In this document: piece by piece, positions 44,529 to 53,062 of the stretch
How the letters are laid out: each line of letters starts with the position of its first letter
Position numbering within the stretch: position 1 is the first letter of the stretch
Source of the DNA: DASUHT01 sp038230835
Lineage (GTDB): Bacteria; Actinomycetota; Thermoleophilia; Gaiellales; JAICJC01
Length of the DNA stretch: 64,000 nucleotides
NCBI GenBank assembly: GCA_038230835.1
Contig: JBBRMM010000003.1
Coordinates: forward strand, 124,001 to 188,000
Direction: 5' to 3'
Program-made: the position numbers and the translations under genes
The notes under the pieces: generated by a model
Told to the model about the DNA's origin: nothing
Databases searched by the model: none
Seen by the model: only the letters and a program-made list of their open reading frames with translations

Positions 44529-45061
44529 TCGGGCTGGTGGTGCTCGCGGCGGGCGGCGGAAGCCGCTACGGCGGTGTCAAGCAACTGCACCCGGTGGACG
44601 GCCGGCCGATGCTCGAACGCGTGCTGGAACGGGTGGCGGCCGGAAGCGTCGGCAAGCGGGTGGTGGTGCTCGGCGCCCACGCGGACACCGTGCGGGCCGC
44701 CATCGACACGCACGGCGCCCTGGTCGTGCTGTGCCCGCAGTGGGCCAGCGGCCAGGCCGCCGCCCTTCGGGCGGGCCTCGACGCGCTCCCGGCGGAGGTC
44801 GGCGCCGTCATGGTCGTGCTCGGCGACGGGCCGGGCATCACGCCACGGGCGATCGACCGCCTCGCTGGGGAGGCGGCGCAGCGTCCCGAAACGGCGCTCG
44901 CGGCCGACTACGGCGCCGGCCGCTCACATCCTGTGCTGCTCCCCCGTCGCCTGTGGGCTCAGCTGCCCGTGCGCGGAGAGGCACCGGGCCGGAGCATCCC
45001 CGTGCAGCTGGTGGACTGCAGCGACCTGCAACCCCCCGGCGACGTCGACTACCCGTCCTGA
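44525..45061 (+). CDS. MobA-like nucleotidyltransferase
   Basis: A 178-residue GT-A-like nucleotidyltransferase with the N-terminal LAAGGGSRYGG...K signature and VVLGDGPGI for the metal-binding Asp region. The family includes MobA and MocA, which attach GMP or CMP to molybdopterin, and FbiC-linked transferases. GTG 44525 overlaps the amidohydrolase stop. It converges on rsrA with a 13-base overlap. A molybdenum-cofactor role is plausible given modABC and MOSC nearby, but unproven. Confidence 0.78.
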   Translation: MIGLVVLAAGGGSRYGGVKQLHPVDGRPMLERVLERVAAGSVGKRVVVLGAHADTVRAAIDTHGALVVLCPQWASGQAAALRAGLDALPAEVGAVMVVLGDGPGITPRAIDRLAGEAAQRPETALAADYGAGRSHPVLLPRRLWAQLPVRGEAPGRSIPVQLVDCSDLQPPGDVDYPS

Positions 45062-45288
45062 CCGCAGCAGCGAAGCCGCAGACGTTCGACCAGGCCGGGC
45101 GGTGCAGGCTCCTCGCAGCAGCAGTTGCGCACGGTCGCGCGCAGTTCTCGCTCGAACACGTAGCGGGCGTTGCAGTACGAGCAGCTCTCCAGGTGCTGCT
45201 CGACGGTGCGCACCTCCGCCTCGCTGAGCGCACGGTCGAGATACGGCTGGAGCAGATGCTCGACGCCGACGCAGGGATCGGTGATCAT
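45049..45288 (-). CDS. rsrA: RsrA-type redox-sensing zinc anti-sigma factor
   Basis: A 79-residue protein strongly resembling RsrA. The Zn/thiol ligands align: C6, H32, C36 and C39 (H-x3-C-x2-C as HLESCSYC), and NCCCEE replaces the RCCG segment. In Streptomyces, disulfide stress oxidises these Cys and releases SigR. The ATG at 45288 overlaps the sigR stop by four bases (ATGA). It overlaps the convergent MobA-like gene by 13 bases. Confidence 0.9.
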   Translation of the reverse strand: MITDPCVGVEHLLQPYLDRALSEAEVRTVEQHLESCSYCNARYVFERELRATVRNCCCEEPAPPGLVERLRLRCCGQDG

Positions 45289-45884
45289 GCCGACGCCTCA
45301 TTCGTCGCCCGATCGGCCAGGGCCTGCTTGAGCAGCCGCCGGCCGCGATAGAGCCGCGACATCACCGTACCGATCGGAATCCCGAGGATCTCGGCCGCAT
45401 CGGCGTAGCTGAAGTCTCCGATGTCGACCAGCACGACAACTTCCCGGAATACGGGCGGCACCGCCGCCAGCGACTCCACGATCGCGCCGCTCGACAGCCG
45501 CTCGACGACTGCCGCCTGAGGTTCCCGGCTCTCCTGCGAGAGCTGGTTGTAGAGGTAGTAGTCGCCGTGCTCGTCGAGCGACTCCTGCGCCGGCCGTCGG
45601 CTCTGTTTGCGCGCCTCGTCCAGATAGGCGTTGCGAAGGATCGTGGCCAGCCAGGCCGCCAGGTTGGTACCGGGCTTGAAGCTGCGCCAGGCGCGGAATG
45701 CCCGCAGGTAGGCCTCCTGGACGAGGTCCTCGGCTGTCTGGGACGAGCCCGACAGGCGCAGCGCGACGCGGTAGAGCTGCTCGGCATGGCCGAGCGCCTC
45801 CTCCTCGAACCGGGCGCGGTCACGCGCCCCCAGCGCCGATGTCCGGCCCGGGGCATCGGGTGCGCCTTCGCTATCCTCAGCCAT
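45285..45884 (-). CDS. sigR: SigR-type ECF sigma factor for thiol-oxidative stress
   Basis: A 199-residue sigma factor: region 2 (QLYRVALRLSGSSQTAEDLVQEAYLRAFRAW) and region 4 (VPPVFREVVVLVDIGDFSYADAAEIL), followed by rsrA. ATG 45884 lies seven bases after minus-strand TACGCT, giving the short form. ATG 45914 would add ten residues and lies just after a SigR-type promoter, so a longer isoform is likely made under stress, as in Streptomyces. It is divergent from nadB. Confidence 0.92.
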   Translation of the reverse strand: MAEDSEGAPDAPGRTSALGARDRARFEEEALGHAEQLYRVALRLSGSSQTAEDLVQEAYLRAFRAWRSFKPGTNLAAWLATILRNAYLDEARKQSRRPAQESLDEHGDYYLYNQLSQESREPQAAVVERLSSGAIVESLAAVPPVFREVVVLVDIGDFSYADAAEILGIPIGTVMSRLYRGRRLLKQALADRATNEASA

Positions 45885-45923
45885 CGAATCGAGCGTATCA
45901 GCAATCAGCAACATGACATCGTG

Positions 45924-45953
45924 TCTAACGGCGGGGCCTGTCCCACCATTCCC
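45924..45953 (-). promoter_or_regulatory. SigR-type autoregulatory promoter
   Basis: On the minus strand GGGAAT (45953-45948), exactly 18 bases, then GTTA (45929-45926): the GGGAAT-N18-GTT consensus of Streptomyces SigR targets. It reads into sigR. Transcription would start near 45917, almost at ATG 45914. Confidence 0.75.
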
Positions 45954-45960
45954 GCACGTT

Positions 45961-45982
45961 TTAGTCACTTAGGCTAATATCA
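45961..45982 (+). promoter_or_regulatory. nadB promoter with TTAGGCTAA palindrome
   Basis: TAATAT at 45975-45980 is a -10 hexamer seven bases before the nadB GTG. The overlapping TTAGGCTAA (45969-45977) is a palindrome like the centre of DtxR/IdeR boxes; outer bases match poorly. Confidence 0.4.
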
Positions 45983-45987
45983 GCGCA

Positions 45988-47484
45988 GTGCGCGGCCATT
46001 CAACCACGTCCACCGATGCCCTGATCGTCGGAGCCGGCCTCGCCGGTCTCTACGCCGCGGTGCGTGCGGCGGACAGCGGAGCCGCCGTCACGCTGGTGAC
46101 GAAGGGCTCGCTGCGCGCCTCGAACTCGTTCATGGCCCAGGGCGGGATCGCAGCTGCGGTGGGCGCAGGCGACTCCCCAGATCAGCACGCGGCGGACACC
46201 GTCGCGGTCGGTCGCGGGCTGTGCGACACGGACGCCGTCCACCTGCTGGTGACCGACGGCGTGCGCAGGATCGAGGATCTCGAACGGCTCGGTGTGCGCT
46301 TCGACCGCACCCCCGACGGAGCCCGCGCACTGGGCCGCGAGGGGGGGCACGGCCGCCACCGAATCCTGCATGCCGGCGGCAGCGCAACCGGGGCGGCGAT
46401 CGCTGAGAGCCTGATCCGCCAGGTTCGCCGCAGACCCGCTATCACGGTGATCGAGCACACCGCGGTGATCGGGTTGATGTCCGACGGTGACGCCTGCGGC
46501 GGTGCGTGGGTGCTGGGCCACGACGAGCTGGTGGCGCTGCATGCACGGATGACGCTGATGGCAACCGGCGGTGCCGGCGCGCTGTACGCGCGATCGACGA
46601 ATCCCGCCGGAGCGACCGGGGACGGGATCGCCGTCGCGGCACGCGCCGGAGCGGAGCTCGCCGACATGGAATTCGTGCAGTTCCACCCCACCGCCCTGGC
46701 CGCCGGCGCCAACGCCTTCCTGATCTCCGAGGCGGTGCGCGGCGAGGGCGCACACCTGGTGGAGGCCGACGGCGCGCGATTCATGACCGGCGAACACCCG
46801 GACGCCGAGTTGGCGCCCCGAGACGTGGTCACCCGCGTCATCCATGCCCGCCAGGCCGCCGGTCAGACCAGCTATCTGAGCCTCCGGCACCTGGATCCGA
46901 GCGCTGTCCGCAGGCGCTTCCCGAACCTCGTCCGCGGCTGTGCGGATGCCGGGTTCGACCTGACGGCCGACCTCGTCCCGGTCTCACCCGCAGCGCATTA
47001 CCTGATGGGCGGGATCGCCACCGACCTCGAAGCCGCGAGCAGTCTCTCGGGGCTGTACGCAAGCGGGGAGTGCGCCGCGACCGGCGTCCATGGCGCCAAC
47101 CGTCTGGCCTCGAACTCGCTGCTCGAGTGTTTCGTGTTCTCGCATCGGGCGGTCGATGCCGGACTCGCCGACGCGCCGACCGACGTGACCGACGACTCGC
47201 CACCCGACCGGCCGATGACCCGCGCGCCGCTGGCCGAACTCCGCAGGCGGATGTGGCGGGACGCCGGCCCGGTGCGCGACGAGCTCGGGCTCGAACGACT
47301 GACCGAGTGGCTGGACGCCCAGCGGCCGACCAACCCGGTGGTCGTGGCCGGCTTGATTGCAAGCGCCGCTCTCGCCCGGCGGGAGAGCCGTGGCGCACAC
47401 CTGCGCCGCGACTTCCCCACCGAGGTGCCTGACCTCGCCACCCGCCGCCGATGCTCGCCACGGATCCAGCCATCGATACGCTGA
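45988..47484 (+). CDS. nadB: L-aspartate oxidase
   Basis: A 498-residue flavoprotein oxidising L-aspartate to iminoaspartate, the first step of de novo NAD synthesis. Signs are the N-terminal GAGLAGLYAA FAD motif, MAQGGIAAAV, the substrate loop REGGHGRHRILH and ASGECAATGVHGANRLASNSL (split over two segments here). The start is GTG 45988. It overlaps nadC by 34 bases and heads nadB-nadC-nadA. Confidence 0.95.
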   Translation: MRGHSTTSTDALIVGAGLAGLYAAVRAADSGAAVTLVTKGSLRASNSFMAQGGIAAAVGAGDSPDQHAADTVAVGRGLCDTDAVHLLVTDGVRRIEDLERLGVRFDRTPDGARALGREGGHGRHRILHAGGSATGAAIAESLIRQVRRRPAITVIEHTAVIGLMSDGDACGGAWVLGHDELVALHARMTLMATGGAGALYARSTNPAGATGDGIAVAARAGAELADMEFVQFHPTALAAGANAFLISEAVRGEGAHLVEADGARFMTGEHPDAELAPRDVVTRVIHARQAAGQTSYLSLRHLDPSAVRRRFPNLVRGCADAGFDLTADLVPVSPAAHYLMGGIATDLEAASSLSGLYASGECAATGVHGANRLASNSLLECFVFSHRAVDAGLADAPTDVTDDSPPDRPMTRAPLAELRRRMWRDAGPVRDELGLERLTEWLDAQRPTNPVVVAGLIASAALARRESRGAHLRRDFPTEVPDLATRRRCSPRIQPSIR

Positions 47485-48299
47485 TCGACGCCGCCCTCGC
47501 GGAGGACGTCGGTGCGGGAGATCTGACGACTGACGCAATCGTGCCGGCGCGGTTGCGGGCCACGGCAGATGTGATGCTGAAGTCACCGGGCGTCGTCTGC
47601 GGCCTCGATCTGATGCTGGCCGTGCTGCGGCGGCTCGACCCCGACGCCGATCTGGAGGTACTCGTGGACGAGGGCACCCCGGTGGACGCCGTCCCGCTGG
47701 TGATCGCCCGCATCCACGCTTCGGCCCGGGCGCTGCTGACCGGCGAGCGCACCGCGCTCAACATCGTCCAGCGGCTGTCCGGGATCGCGACCGCCGCCCG
47801 ACGGTATGCCGACGCGCTGGCGGGCACCGGAGTCGAGCTGCTGGACACCCGGAAGACGGGGCCGGGGCTGCGCGCCCTCGACAAGCGCGCGGCTGCCTGC
47901 GGTGGCGCCGCCAACCATCGCTTCGGGCTGTACGACGCGATCCTGATCAAGGACAACCACGTGCAGATCGCCGGTGGAGTGGCGGCGGCCGTGGCCGCCG
48001 CGCGCCGCTCGCACCCCGCGCGCGCGATCGAGGTCGAGGTGGACACCCTCGACCAACTCGACGCTGCGCTCGAGGCGGGCGCCGAGACGATCCTGCTCGA
48101 CAACATGTCGCTCGACCAGCTGACCGCAGCAGTCCAGCGGACCGCCGGACGCGCGCGCCTCGAGGCCTCCGGGGGGATCACCCTGCAGACCGTGCGCGCG
48201 ATCGCCGAGACCGGCGTCGATGCGGTCTCGGTCGGCGCTCTCACCCACTCCGTGACCGCCCTGGACATCTCGCTGGAGGTTCAACCATGGCAGCCGTGA
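47451..48299 (+). CDS. nadC: Nicotinate-nucleotide pyrophosphorylase (carboxylating)
   Basis: A 282-residue quinolinate phosphoribosyltransferase. Family motifs are EDVGAGDLTTDA near residue 18, GERTALNIVQRLSGIAT, LDTRKTGPGLR, KDNHVQIAGG and the C-terminal EASGGI. It forms nicotinate mononucleotide from quinolinate and PRPP. Start ATG 47451 lies inside nadB and the end overlaps nadA by 13 bases. Confidence 0.95.
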   Translation: MLATDPAIDTLIDAALAEDVGAGDLTTDAIVPARLRATADVMLKSPGVVCGLDLMLAVLRRLDPDADLEVLVDEGTPVDAVPLVIARIHASARALLTGERTALNIVQRLSGIATAARRYADALAGTGVELLDTRKTGPGLRALDKRAAACGGAANHRFGLYDAILIKDNHVQIAGGVAAAVAAARRSHPARAIEVEVDTLDQLDAALEAGAETILLDNMSLDQLTAAVQRTAGRARLEASGGITLQTVRAIAETGVDAVSVGALTHSVTALDISLEVQPWQP

Positions 48300-49249
48300 C
48301 CGTATCGCCGACCGATCTGCTGCAGGCCGAGGTGCGGGCACTGGCCGCTAAGCGCAACGCCGTCATCCTCGCCCACAACTACCAGGTGCCCGACGTGCAG
48401 GACGTCGCCGACTACGTCGGTGACTCGCTGGGCCTCTCCCAGCAGGCGGCGGCCACCGACGCCGACGTGATCGTGTTCTGCGGCGTGCACTTCATGGCCG
48501 AGACGGCCGTCATCCTGGCACCCGAGAAGACGGTGCTGATCCCCGACCCGGACGCCGGCTGCTCGCTGGCGGCAACCATCGACGCAGACGCCCTGCGGAC
48601 GTGGAAAGCGCAGAATCCCGGTGCCGTGGTCGTGAGCTACGTCAACACCACCGCCGAGGTGAAGGCGCTCTCCGACTACTGCTGCACGTCGGGCAACGCG
48701 CGCAAGGTGATCGAGGCTGTGCCGGCCGATCGCGAGATCCTGTTTCTGCCCGACATGTTCCTCGGCGCCTACCTCGAGCGTGTTACCGGCCGCAAGATGA
48801 AGATCTGGCCCGGGGAGTGCCACGTGCATGCCGGGATCCGCCAGGCCGACCTCGAGCGGATGCTGGACGCGCGCCCCGGCGCCGACCTGCTGATCCACCC
48901 CGAGTGCGGCTGCGCGAGCCAGTGCATGTGGGCAGCGTCCGAGAATCCGCAGTTGGGTGCCCGCACGCACGTGCTGTCCACCGAAGGCATGGTGCAGCAC
49001 GCGGCGCGATCGCCGAAAGCGGAGTTCGTTGTCGCAACCGAGACCGGCATCCTGCACCGGCTGGGCAAGGAGGCTCCGGACAAGCGCTTCTACGCGATGT
49101 CGGAGCGGGCCGTGTGCCGGTACATGAAGATGATCACCCTCGAGAAGCTGCGCGACTCGCTGCGCGACATGCGGCACGTGGTCACGGTCGATCCGGCCGT
49201 CGCCGAGCAGGCGCGCGGAGCGATCCTGCGGATGGTCGAGATCGTGTAA
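48287..49249 (+). CDS. nadA: Quinolinate synthase A
   Basis: A 320-residue [4Fe-4S] enzyme condensing iminoaspartate with dihydroxyacetone phosphate. The three cluster Cys are in FCGVHFMAE, GECHVHAG and the HPECGCASQC region; CCTSGNA is the substrate segment. The N-terminal ILAHNYQVPDVQD is typical. It is third in the nad operon and carries oxidant-sensitive iron, next to the divergent thiol-stress sigma gene. Confidence 0.95.
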   Translation: MAAVTVSPTDLLQAEVRALAAKRNAVILAHNYQVPDVQDVADYVGDSLGLSQQAAATDADVIVFCGVHFMAETAVILAPEKTVLIPDPDAGCSLAATIDADALRTWKAQNPGAVVVSYVNTTAEVKALSDYCCTSGNARKVIEAVPADREILFLPDMFLGAYLERVTGRKMKIWPGECHVHAGIRQADLERMLDARPGADLLIHPECGCASQCMWAASENPQLGARTHVLSTEGMVQHAARSPKAEFVVATETGILHRLGKEAPDKRFYAMSERAVCRYMKMITLEKLRDSLRDMRHVVTVDPAVAEQARGAILRMVEIV

Positions 49250-49284
49250 CGGTCAGACCATGCGTGGACGCACGTTCCCACGAC

Positions 49285-49297
49285 TACGATTCACCGC
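49285..49297 (+). promoter_or_regulatory. Leaderless-type promoter of mqnB
   Basis: TACGAT at 49285-49290 is followed after seven bases by CTG 49298, the first residue of a normal MqnB N-terminus. The spacing equals that of other leaderless-type starts here. Confidence 0.45.
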
Positions 49298-49870
49298 CTG
49301 CTGATCCTCGTCCCCACCGACCGCGAACGGCGGCTGCTCTTCCCCGGGCCCGAGCCCGGGCCGGTGGCGACGTGCGGGTTCGGTTTGGCGGCCGCCGGCG
49401 CCGGTGCCGCACACGCGATCGCGGCCAACGCCGCGGCCGCGGCCGCGGGCGTCCTGCTGGTGGGAGCGGCGGGCACCTACGACGAGCGGCGGGCACCGCT
49501 GGCGACCGCGCTGGTCGCAGGCTCGGTGCGCTGTCACGGGATCGGGGCGGGTGGCCAGAGCGCCGCCGAACTGGGCCTCGGCGAGCCGGATCTGCTGGGG
49601 CTCGCGGATGCCGGGCCCGAGATCGTGTCGGTGGCCACCGCGAGCGCACGACCGGCCGCGGCCGCTGCGCTTGCGGCGCGCTACCCGGACGCCGTCGCGG
49701 AGGAGATGGAAGGCTATGCGGTGGCGCTCGCCGCCCGCCGGTTCGGCGTCCCGCTGAGCGTCGTGCGGGGGATCTCCAACCGTGCCGGTGATCGCGACCA
49801 CGGTAGCTGGCGCCTGGCCGAGGCGCTTGGGGCGGCCTGGGGGCTGGTCGAGGAGATGTGCGCTCGATGA
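49298..49870 (+). CDS. mqnB: Futalosine hydrolase, probable CTG start
   Basis: A protein of about 190 residues of the nucleoside-phosphorylase fold. AEEMEGYAVALA and GISNRAGDRD are the futalosine hydrolase marks. The N-terminal strand LLILVPTDRERR begins at CTG 49298; the next usable start, GTG 49364, would remove the first strand. It cleaves futalosine in the alternative menaquinone pathway. It overlaps mqnD by four bases (ATGA). Confidence 0.82.
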   Translation: MLILVPTDRERRLLFPGPEPGPVATCGFGLAAAGAGAAHAIAANAAAAAAGVLLVGAAGTYDERRAPLATALVAGSVRCHGIGAGGQSAAELGLGEPDLLGLADAGPEIVSVATASARPAAAAALAARYPDAVAEEMEGYAVALAARRFGVPLSVVRGISNRAGDRDHGSWRLAEALGAAWGLVEEMCAR

Positions 49871-50697
49871 GGCTGCGGCTGGGGATCTCCACCTGCCCAA
49901 ACGACACGTTCGCGTTCCACGCGATCATGGAACGGCGGATCGACCCGCGCGGCCTCGAGTTCGACATCGAACTGCTGGACGTTCAGCAACTCAACGACGG
50001 GCTGTTCGACGGGCGCTACGACGTCTCCAAAGCGAGCTTTCACGCGGCGCTGCTGCTGGCCCGCGACTACGGCGTACTGAGCGCCGGCTCTGCCCTCGGG
50101 TTCGGCGTCGGCCCATTACTGGTGGCCGCCCGACCGGGTGTCCAGCCAGGCCCGACTGCCCGGGTGCTGTGCCCCGGCGAGACGACCACCGCGACGCTCC
50201 TCTACCGCTGCCTGCATCCCGACGGCGGGTCGCTGCGGCACGCGGTCTTCTCGGACATCGGGGCGGCCCTGCGCCGCGACGACGCCGATCTGGGCGTGCT
50301 GATCCACGAGGGCCGGCTGACCTACCGGCGCGACGGGCTGACGCTGATCGAGGATCTGGGCACCTCGTTCGAGCAGCTGGCCGACGCGCCGGTGCCGCTC
50401 GGCGGGATCCTTGCCCGGCTGGCGCTCCCGGGCGAGGTCACTCGCACCCTCGCCCACGTGCTGCGCGACTCGATCGCCTACGGATGGGCCAACCGCGACG
50501 ACGCGCTGGTGACCATCCGGCGGTATGCCCAGGAGCTGGACGAGGATGTGGTCTGGCCGTATGTCGAGCTCTACGTCAACGATCGTACGGTCGATCTGGG
50601 CGACGAAGGCCGGCGCGCACTGAGCACGCTCGAAGCGACTGCGCGGCGTGCCGGGGCACTCGGCGAGCCGCCGGCACCGCTGCAAGTCCTGGACTGA
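49867..50697 (+). CDS. mqnD: 1,4-dihydroxy-6-naphthoate synthase
   Basis: A 276-residue periplasmic-binding-protein-like fold enzyme. LGISTCPNDTFAFHA at the N-terminus and YDVSKASFHA are signatures of MqnD, which makes 1,4-dihydroxy-6-naphthoate from cyclic dehypoxanthinyl futalosine. ATG 49867 overlaps the mqnB stop. mqnA, mqnC and mqnE are not in the window. Confidence 0.92.
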   Translation: MRLRLGISTCPNDTFAFHAIMERRIDPRGLEFDIELLDVQQLNDGLFDGRYDVSKASFHAALLLARDYGVLSAGSALGFGVGPLLVAARPGVQPGPTARVLCPGETTTATLLYRCLHPDGGSLRHAVFSDIGAALRRDDADLGVLIHEGRLTYRRDGLTLIEDLGTSFEQLADAPVPLGGILARLALPGEVTRTLAHVLRDSIAYGWANRDDALVTIRRYAQELDEDVVWPYVELYVNDRTVDLGDEGRRALSTLEATARRAGALGEPPAPLQVLD

Positions 50698-50719
50698 ATC
50701 GTTGGGTGGTTGATCTCAG

Positions 50720-50738
50720 GTTTAGTCTCGTCTAAACT
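50720..50738 (+). promoter_or_regulatory. MntR operator overlapping mntR promoter
   Basis: GTTTAG-N6-CTAAAC (50720-50737) is a perfect interrupted palindrome ten bases before the mntR ATG. TAAACT (50733-50738) is a plausible -10 inside it, so bound repressor would block transcription. Confidence 0.65.
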
Positions 50739-50747
50739 TTGGATTAG

Positions 50748-51404
50748 ATGCTTACCGAAGCCGGACAGGACTACGTCAAGCGGATCTACATGCTCCAGCG
50801 CAGCGACGGCCGCGCGACAACCTCGGCCCTGGCCGAGGCGCTGGGTGTGAGCGCGGCGTCGGCCACGGCCATGACCAAGAAGCTCGCCACCATGGGCCTG
50901 GTCGAGCACCGACCGTACCGGGGCATGGAGCTCACGCCGGCGGGTGAGCGGATCGCGCTCGAGGTACTGCGCCATCACCGACTGCTCGAGCTCTACCTGA
51001 CCCAGGCTCTCGGCCTGCCCTGGGACCAGGTGCACCGAGAGGCCGAACGGCTCGAGCACGTTCTCTCGGATGAGCTCGAGGAGAGCATCGACCGGGCGCT
51101 CGGGCACCCGCGGATCGACCCTCACGGCGACCCGATTCCGAGCCCCGATCTCGTGATCGCCCCCGACCACCACTCCCTGCTGACCGAGATCGAGCCCGGC
51201 CAGACCGCGGTCGTCCGGCGCGTGCCGGACGGGGATCCGGCGCTGCTGAGGTACCTGGCCGAGCTGGGGTTGGTACCCGACACGCCGTTCACGCTGGTCG
51301 AGAAAGCCCCCTTCGGCGGCCCGATCACGATCGAGCTTGCGGGCGGGCGCCAGGCCCTCGGCATCGAACTGGCGAGCCGCATCCACGTCGAGGCCGCCGC
51401 GTGA
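50748..51404 (+). CDS. mntR: Manganese-type DtxR-family regulator
   Basis: A 218-residue regulator: winged helix (about 1-70), dimerisation and metal domain (70-140) and a C-terminal FeoA/SH3-like domain (about 150-218). The metal residues D8, H77, E100, E103 and H104 align with MntR D8, H77, E99, E102 and H103; iron-type DtxR/IdeR carry Met and Cys at the first and third positions. This points to Mn selectivity. It is translationally coupled (GTGA) to mntH. Confidence 0.87.
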   Translation: MLTEAGQDYVKRIYMLQRSDGRATTSALAEALGVSAASATAMTKKLATMGLVEHRPYRGMELTPAGERIALEVLRHHRLLELYLTQALGLPWDQVHREAERLEHVLSDELEESIDRALGHPRIDPHGDPIPSPDLVIAPDHHSLLTEIEPGQTAVVRRVPDGDPALLRYLAELGLVPDTPFTLVEKAPFGGPITIELAGGRQALGIELASRIHVEAAA

Positions 51405-52660
51405 CGCCGAACGCCGTGCGTGCCGCAGTCGCGCCGCTCACGACCACCGGACCATGGGAGCGGATCAAGCGGGTCCTGCCGTTCCTGGGCCCGGCGTTTG
51501 TTGCCAGTGTTGCCTACATGGATCCGGGCAACTTCGCAACCAACATCCAGGCCGGTGCCGGCCACGGCTACACGCTGCTGTGGGTACTGGTGATGAGCAA
51601 TCTGATGGCGATCCTGATCCAATCGCTGTCGGCCAAGCTCGGTATCGCGTCGGGCATCACCCTGCCCCGCGCGATCCGGTTGCACACCGGCCGGCGCACC
51701 AACTTCGGCCTGTGGCTGGCCGCCGAGGCGGCCGCCATGGCCACCGATCTGGCAGAATTCCTGGGCGCTGCCATCGGCATGCGGATCCTGTTCGGGATGC
51801 CGTTGCTCGAGGCCGCCGGACTGACCGCCGTGATCTCGTTCGGCCTGCTCGCGATCCAGCGTCGCGGGCACGTGCGGTTCGAGGTGGCGATCATGTCGTT
51901 CGTGGCGGTGATCGGCGGCGCCTTCGTGGTCGAGATCTTCATCTCCCACCCCGACCCGGGCCGCATCCTGCACGGGATGCTCGTGCCGGGCCTCCCGTCG
52001 AGCGCGATCTATGTCGCGGTCGGCATGGTGGGCGCGACGGTGATGCCGCATGTTGTGTATCTGCACTCGGGGCTGGTCCAGCACCGAAACGCGATCCTGG
52101 CCGGGGGCAGCAAGCGTGAGCACTTTCGCCGCGAACTGATCGACATCGCGCTGGCGATGAACGGCGCGTTCCTGATCAACGCCGCCATGGTGATCATGGC
52201 CGCCGCAGTCTTCTTCGGCAACGGGCTCCCGGTGTCCGGTATCGAGGAGGCCCACCGCACGCTTCGTCCGCTGCTGGGGACGGTCGCGCCGGCCGCGTTC
52301 GGGATCGCGCTCCTGGCCTCCGGCCTCTCGTCGTCCACGGTGGGCACGATGGCCGGTCAGATGATCGTGGACGGGTTCATGGACTGGCGCGTGTCGGTGT
52401 TCGTCCGCCGGCTGGTGACCATGATCCCCGCGCTGGTCGTGATCTCCGTCGGCGTCAACACGCTGACGACACTGATCGCGAGCCAGGTCGTGCTCTCGAT
52501 GGTGCTCCCGTTCGCGGTGGTGCCGCTGATCTGGCTGACGTCGAAGCGCGACGTGATGGGCGACCTGGTCAACGGGCGCATCGTCCGATCGCTCGCCGTC
52601 GTGGTGGCGGTGCTGGTGATCGGGATGAACCTCGTACTGCTGGGGTCGCTCTTCGTGTGA
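51401..52660 (+). CDS. mntH: NRAMP-family Mn2+/H+ symporter
   Basis: A 419-residue membrane transporter with about 11 hydrophobic helices. The helix-1 metal motif DPGN (in YMDPGNFATN) and helix-6 MPHVVYLHS are intact; the Met indicates transition-metal selection. It imports manganese under control of the adjacent MntR. GTG 51401 overlaps the mntR stop by four bases. Confidence 0.94.
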   Translation: MTPNAVRAAVAPLTTTGPWERIKRVLPFLGPAFVASVAYMDPGNFATNIQAGAGHGYTLLWVLVMSNLMAILIQSLSAKLGIASGITLPRAIRLHTGRRTNFGLWLAAEAAAMATDLAEFLGAAIGMRILFGMPLLEAAGLTAVISFGLLAIQRRGHVRFEVAIMSFVAVIGGAFVVEIFISHPDPGRILHGMLVPGLPSSAIYVAVGMVGATVMPHVVYLHSGLVQHRNAILAGGSKREHFRRELIDIALAMNGAFLINAAMVIMAAAVFFGNGLPVSGIEEAHRTLRPLLGTVAPAAFGIALLASGLSSSTVGTMAGQMIVDGFMDWRVSVFVRRLVTMIPALVVISVGVNTLTTLIASQVVLSMVLPFAVVPLIWLTSKRDVMGDLVNGRIVRSLAVVVAVLVIGMNLVLLGSLFV

Positions 52661-53014
52661 TCAGCGCGGTGTGTGGCCGAAGAACCAGCGCTCGAGCGGC
52701 GCCAGCAGTTCGTCGGGGCCGAACGGCGTCACCTGCTGCTCACGGCCCTCGGAGCTGGACACGTCGAGGTCCGCAGCCAGAGCCTCGTTGGCAGCCTGCA
52801 CCGCGTCGCCCATCTCGTAGCCCTCGAACACGTAGTCGTCAGCGTGGATCGCTCCGTCCGCCCGCTCGGCCAGATCGATCGCCCGACCGACGGCCCACAG
52901 CGCCCCGGCCTTGCGCTCGATCCAGATCGTGATCACATCGAGCCCGCCGTCGTCGCCGACGCCGTCGATGGTGCGCTCCGAGAACCACTGGGCGCCGCTG
53001 CCGTTGTGCTGCAT
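52661..53014 (-). CDS. Hypothetical acidic protein
   Basis: A 117-residue soluble acidic protein with no signal or membrane segment. It starts at ATG 53014, six bases after GGAGG. Segments visible are DVITIWIERKAGALWAVG and DDYVFEGYEMGDAVQAAN; this resembles short actinobacterial proteins of unknown function. It ends at the base after the mntH stop on the other strand. Confidence 0.6.
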   Translation of the reverse strand: MQHNGSGAQWFSERTIDGVGDDGGLDVITIWIERKAGALWAVGRAIDLAERADGAIHADDYVFEGYEMGDAVQAANEALAADLDVSSSEGREQQVTPFGPDELLAPLERWFFGHTPR

Positions 53015-53062
53015 GACGAGCCTCCGATCCGACTTCGTCACGACAGCTTATACAATCGCGCG

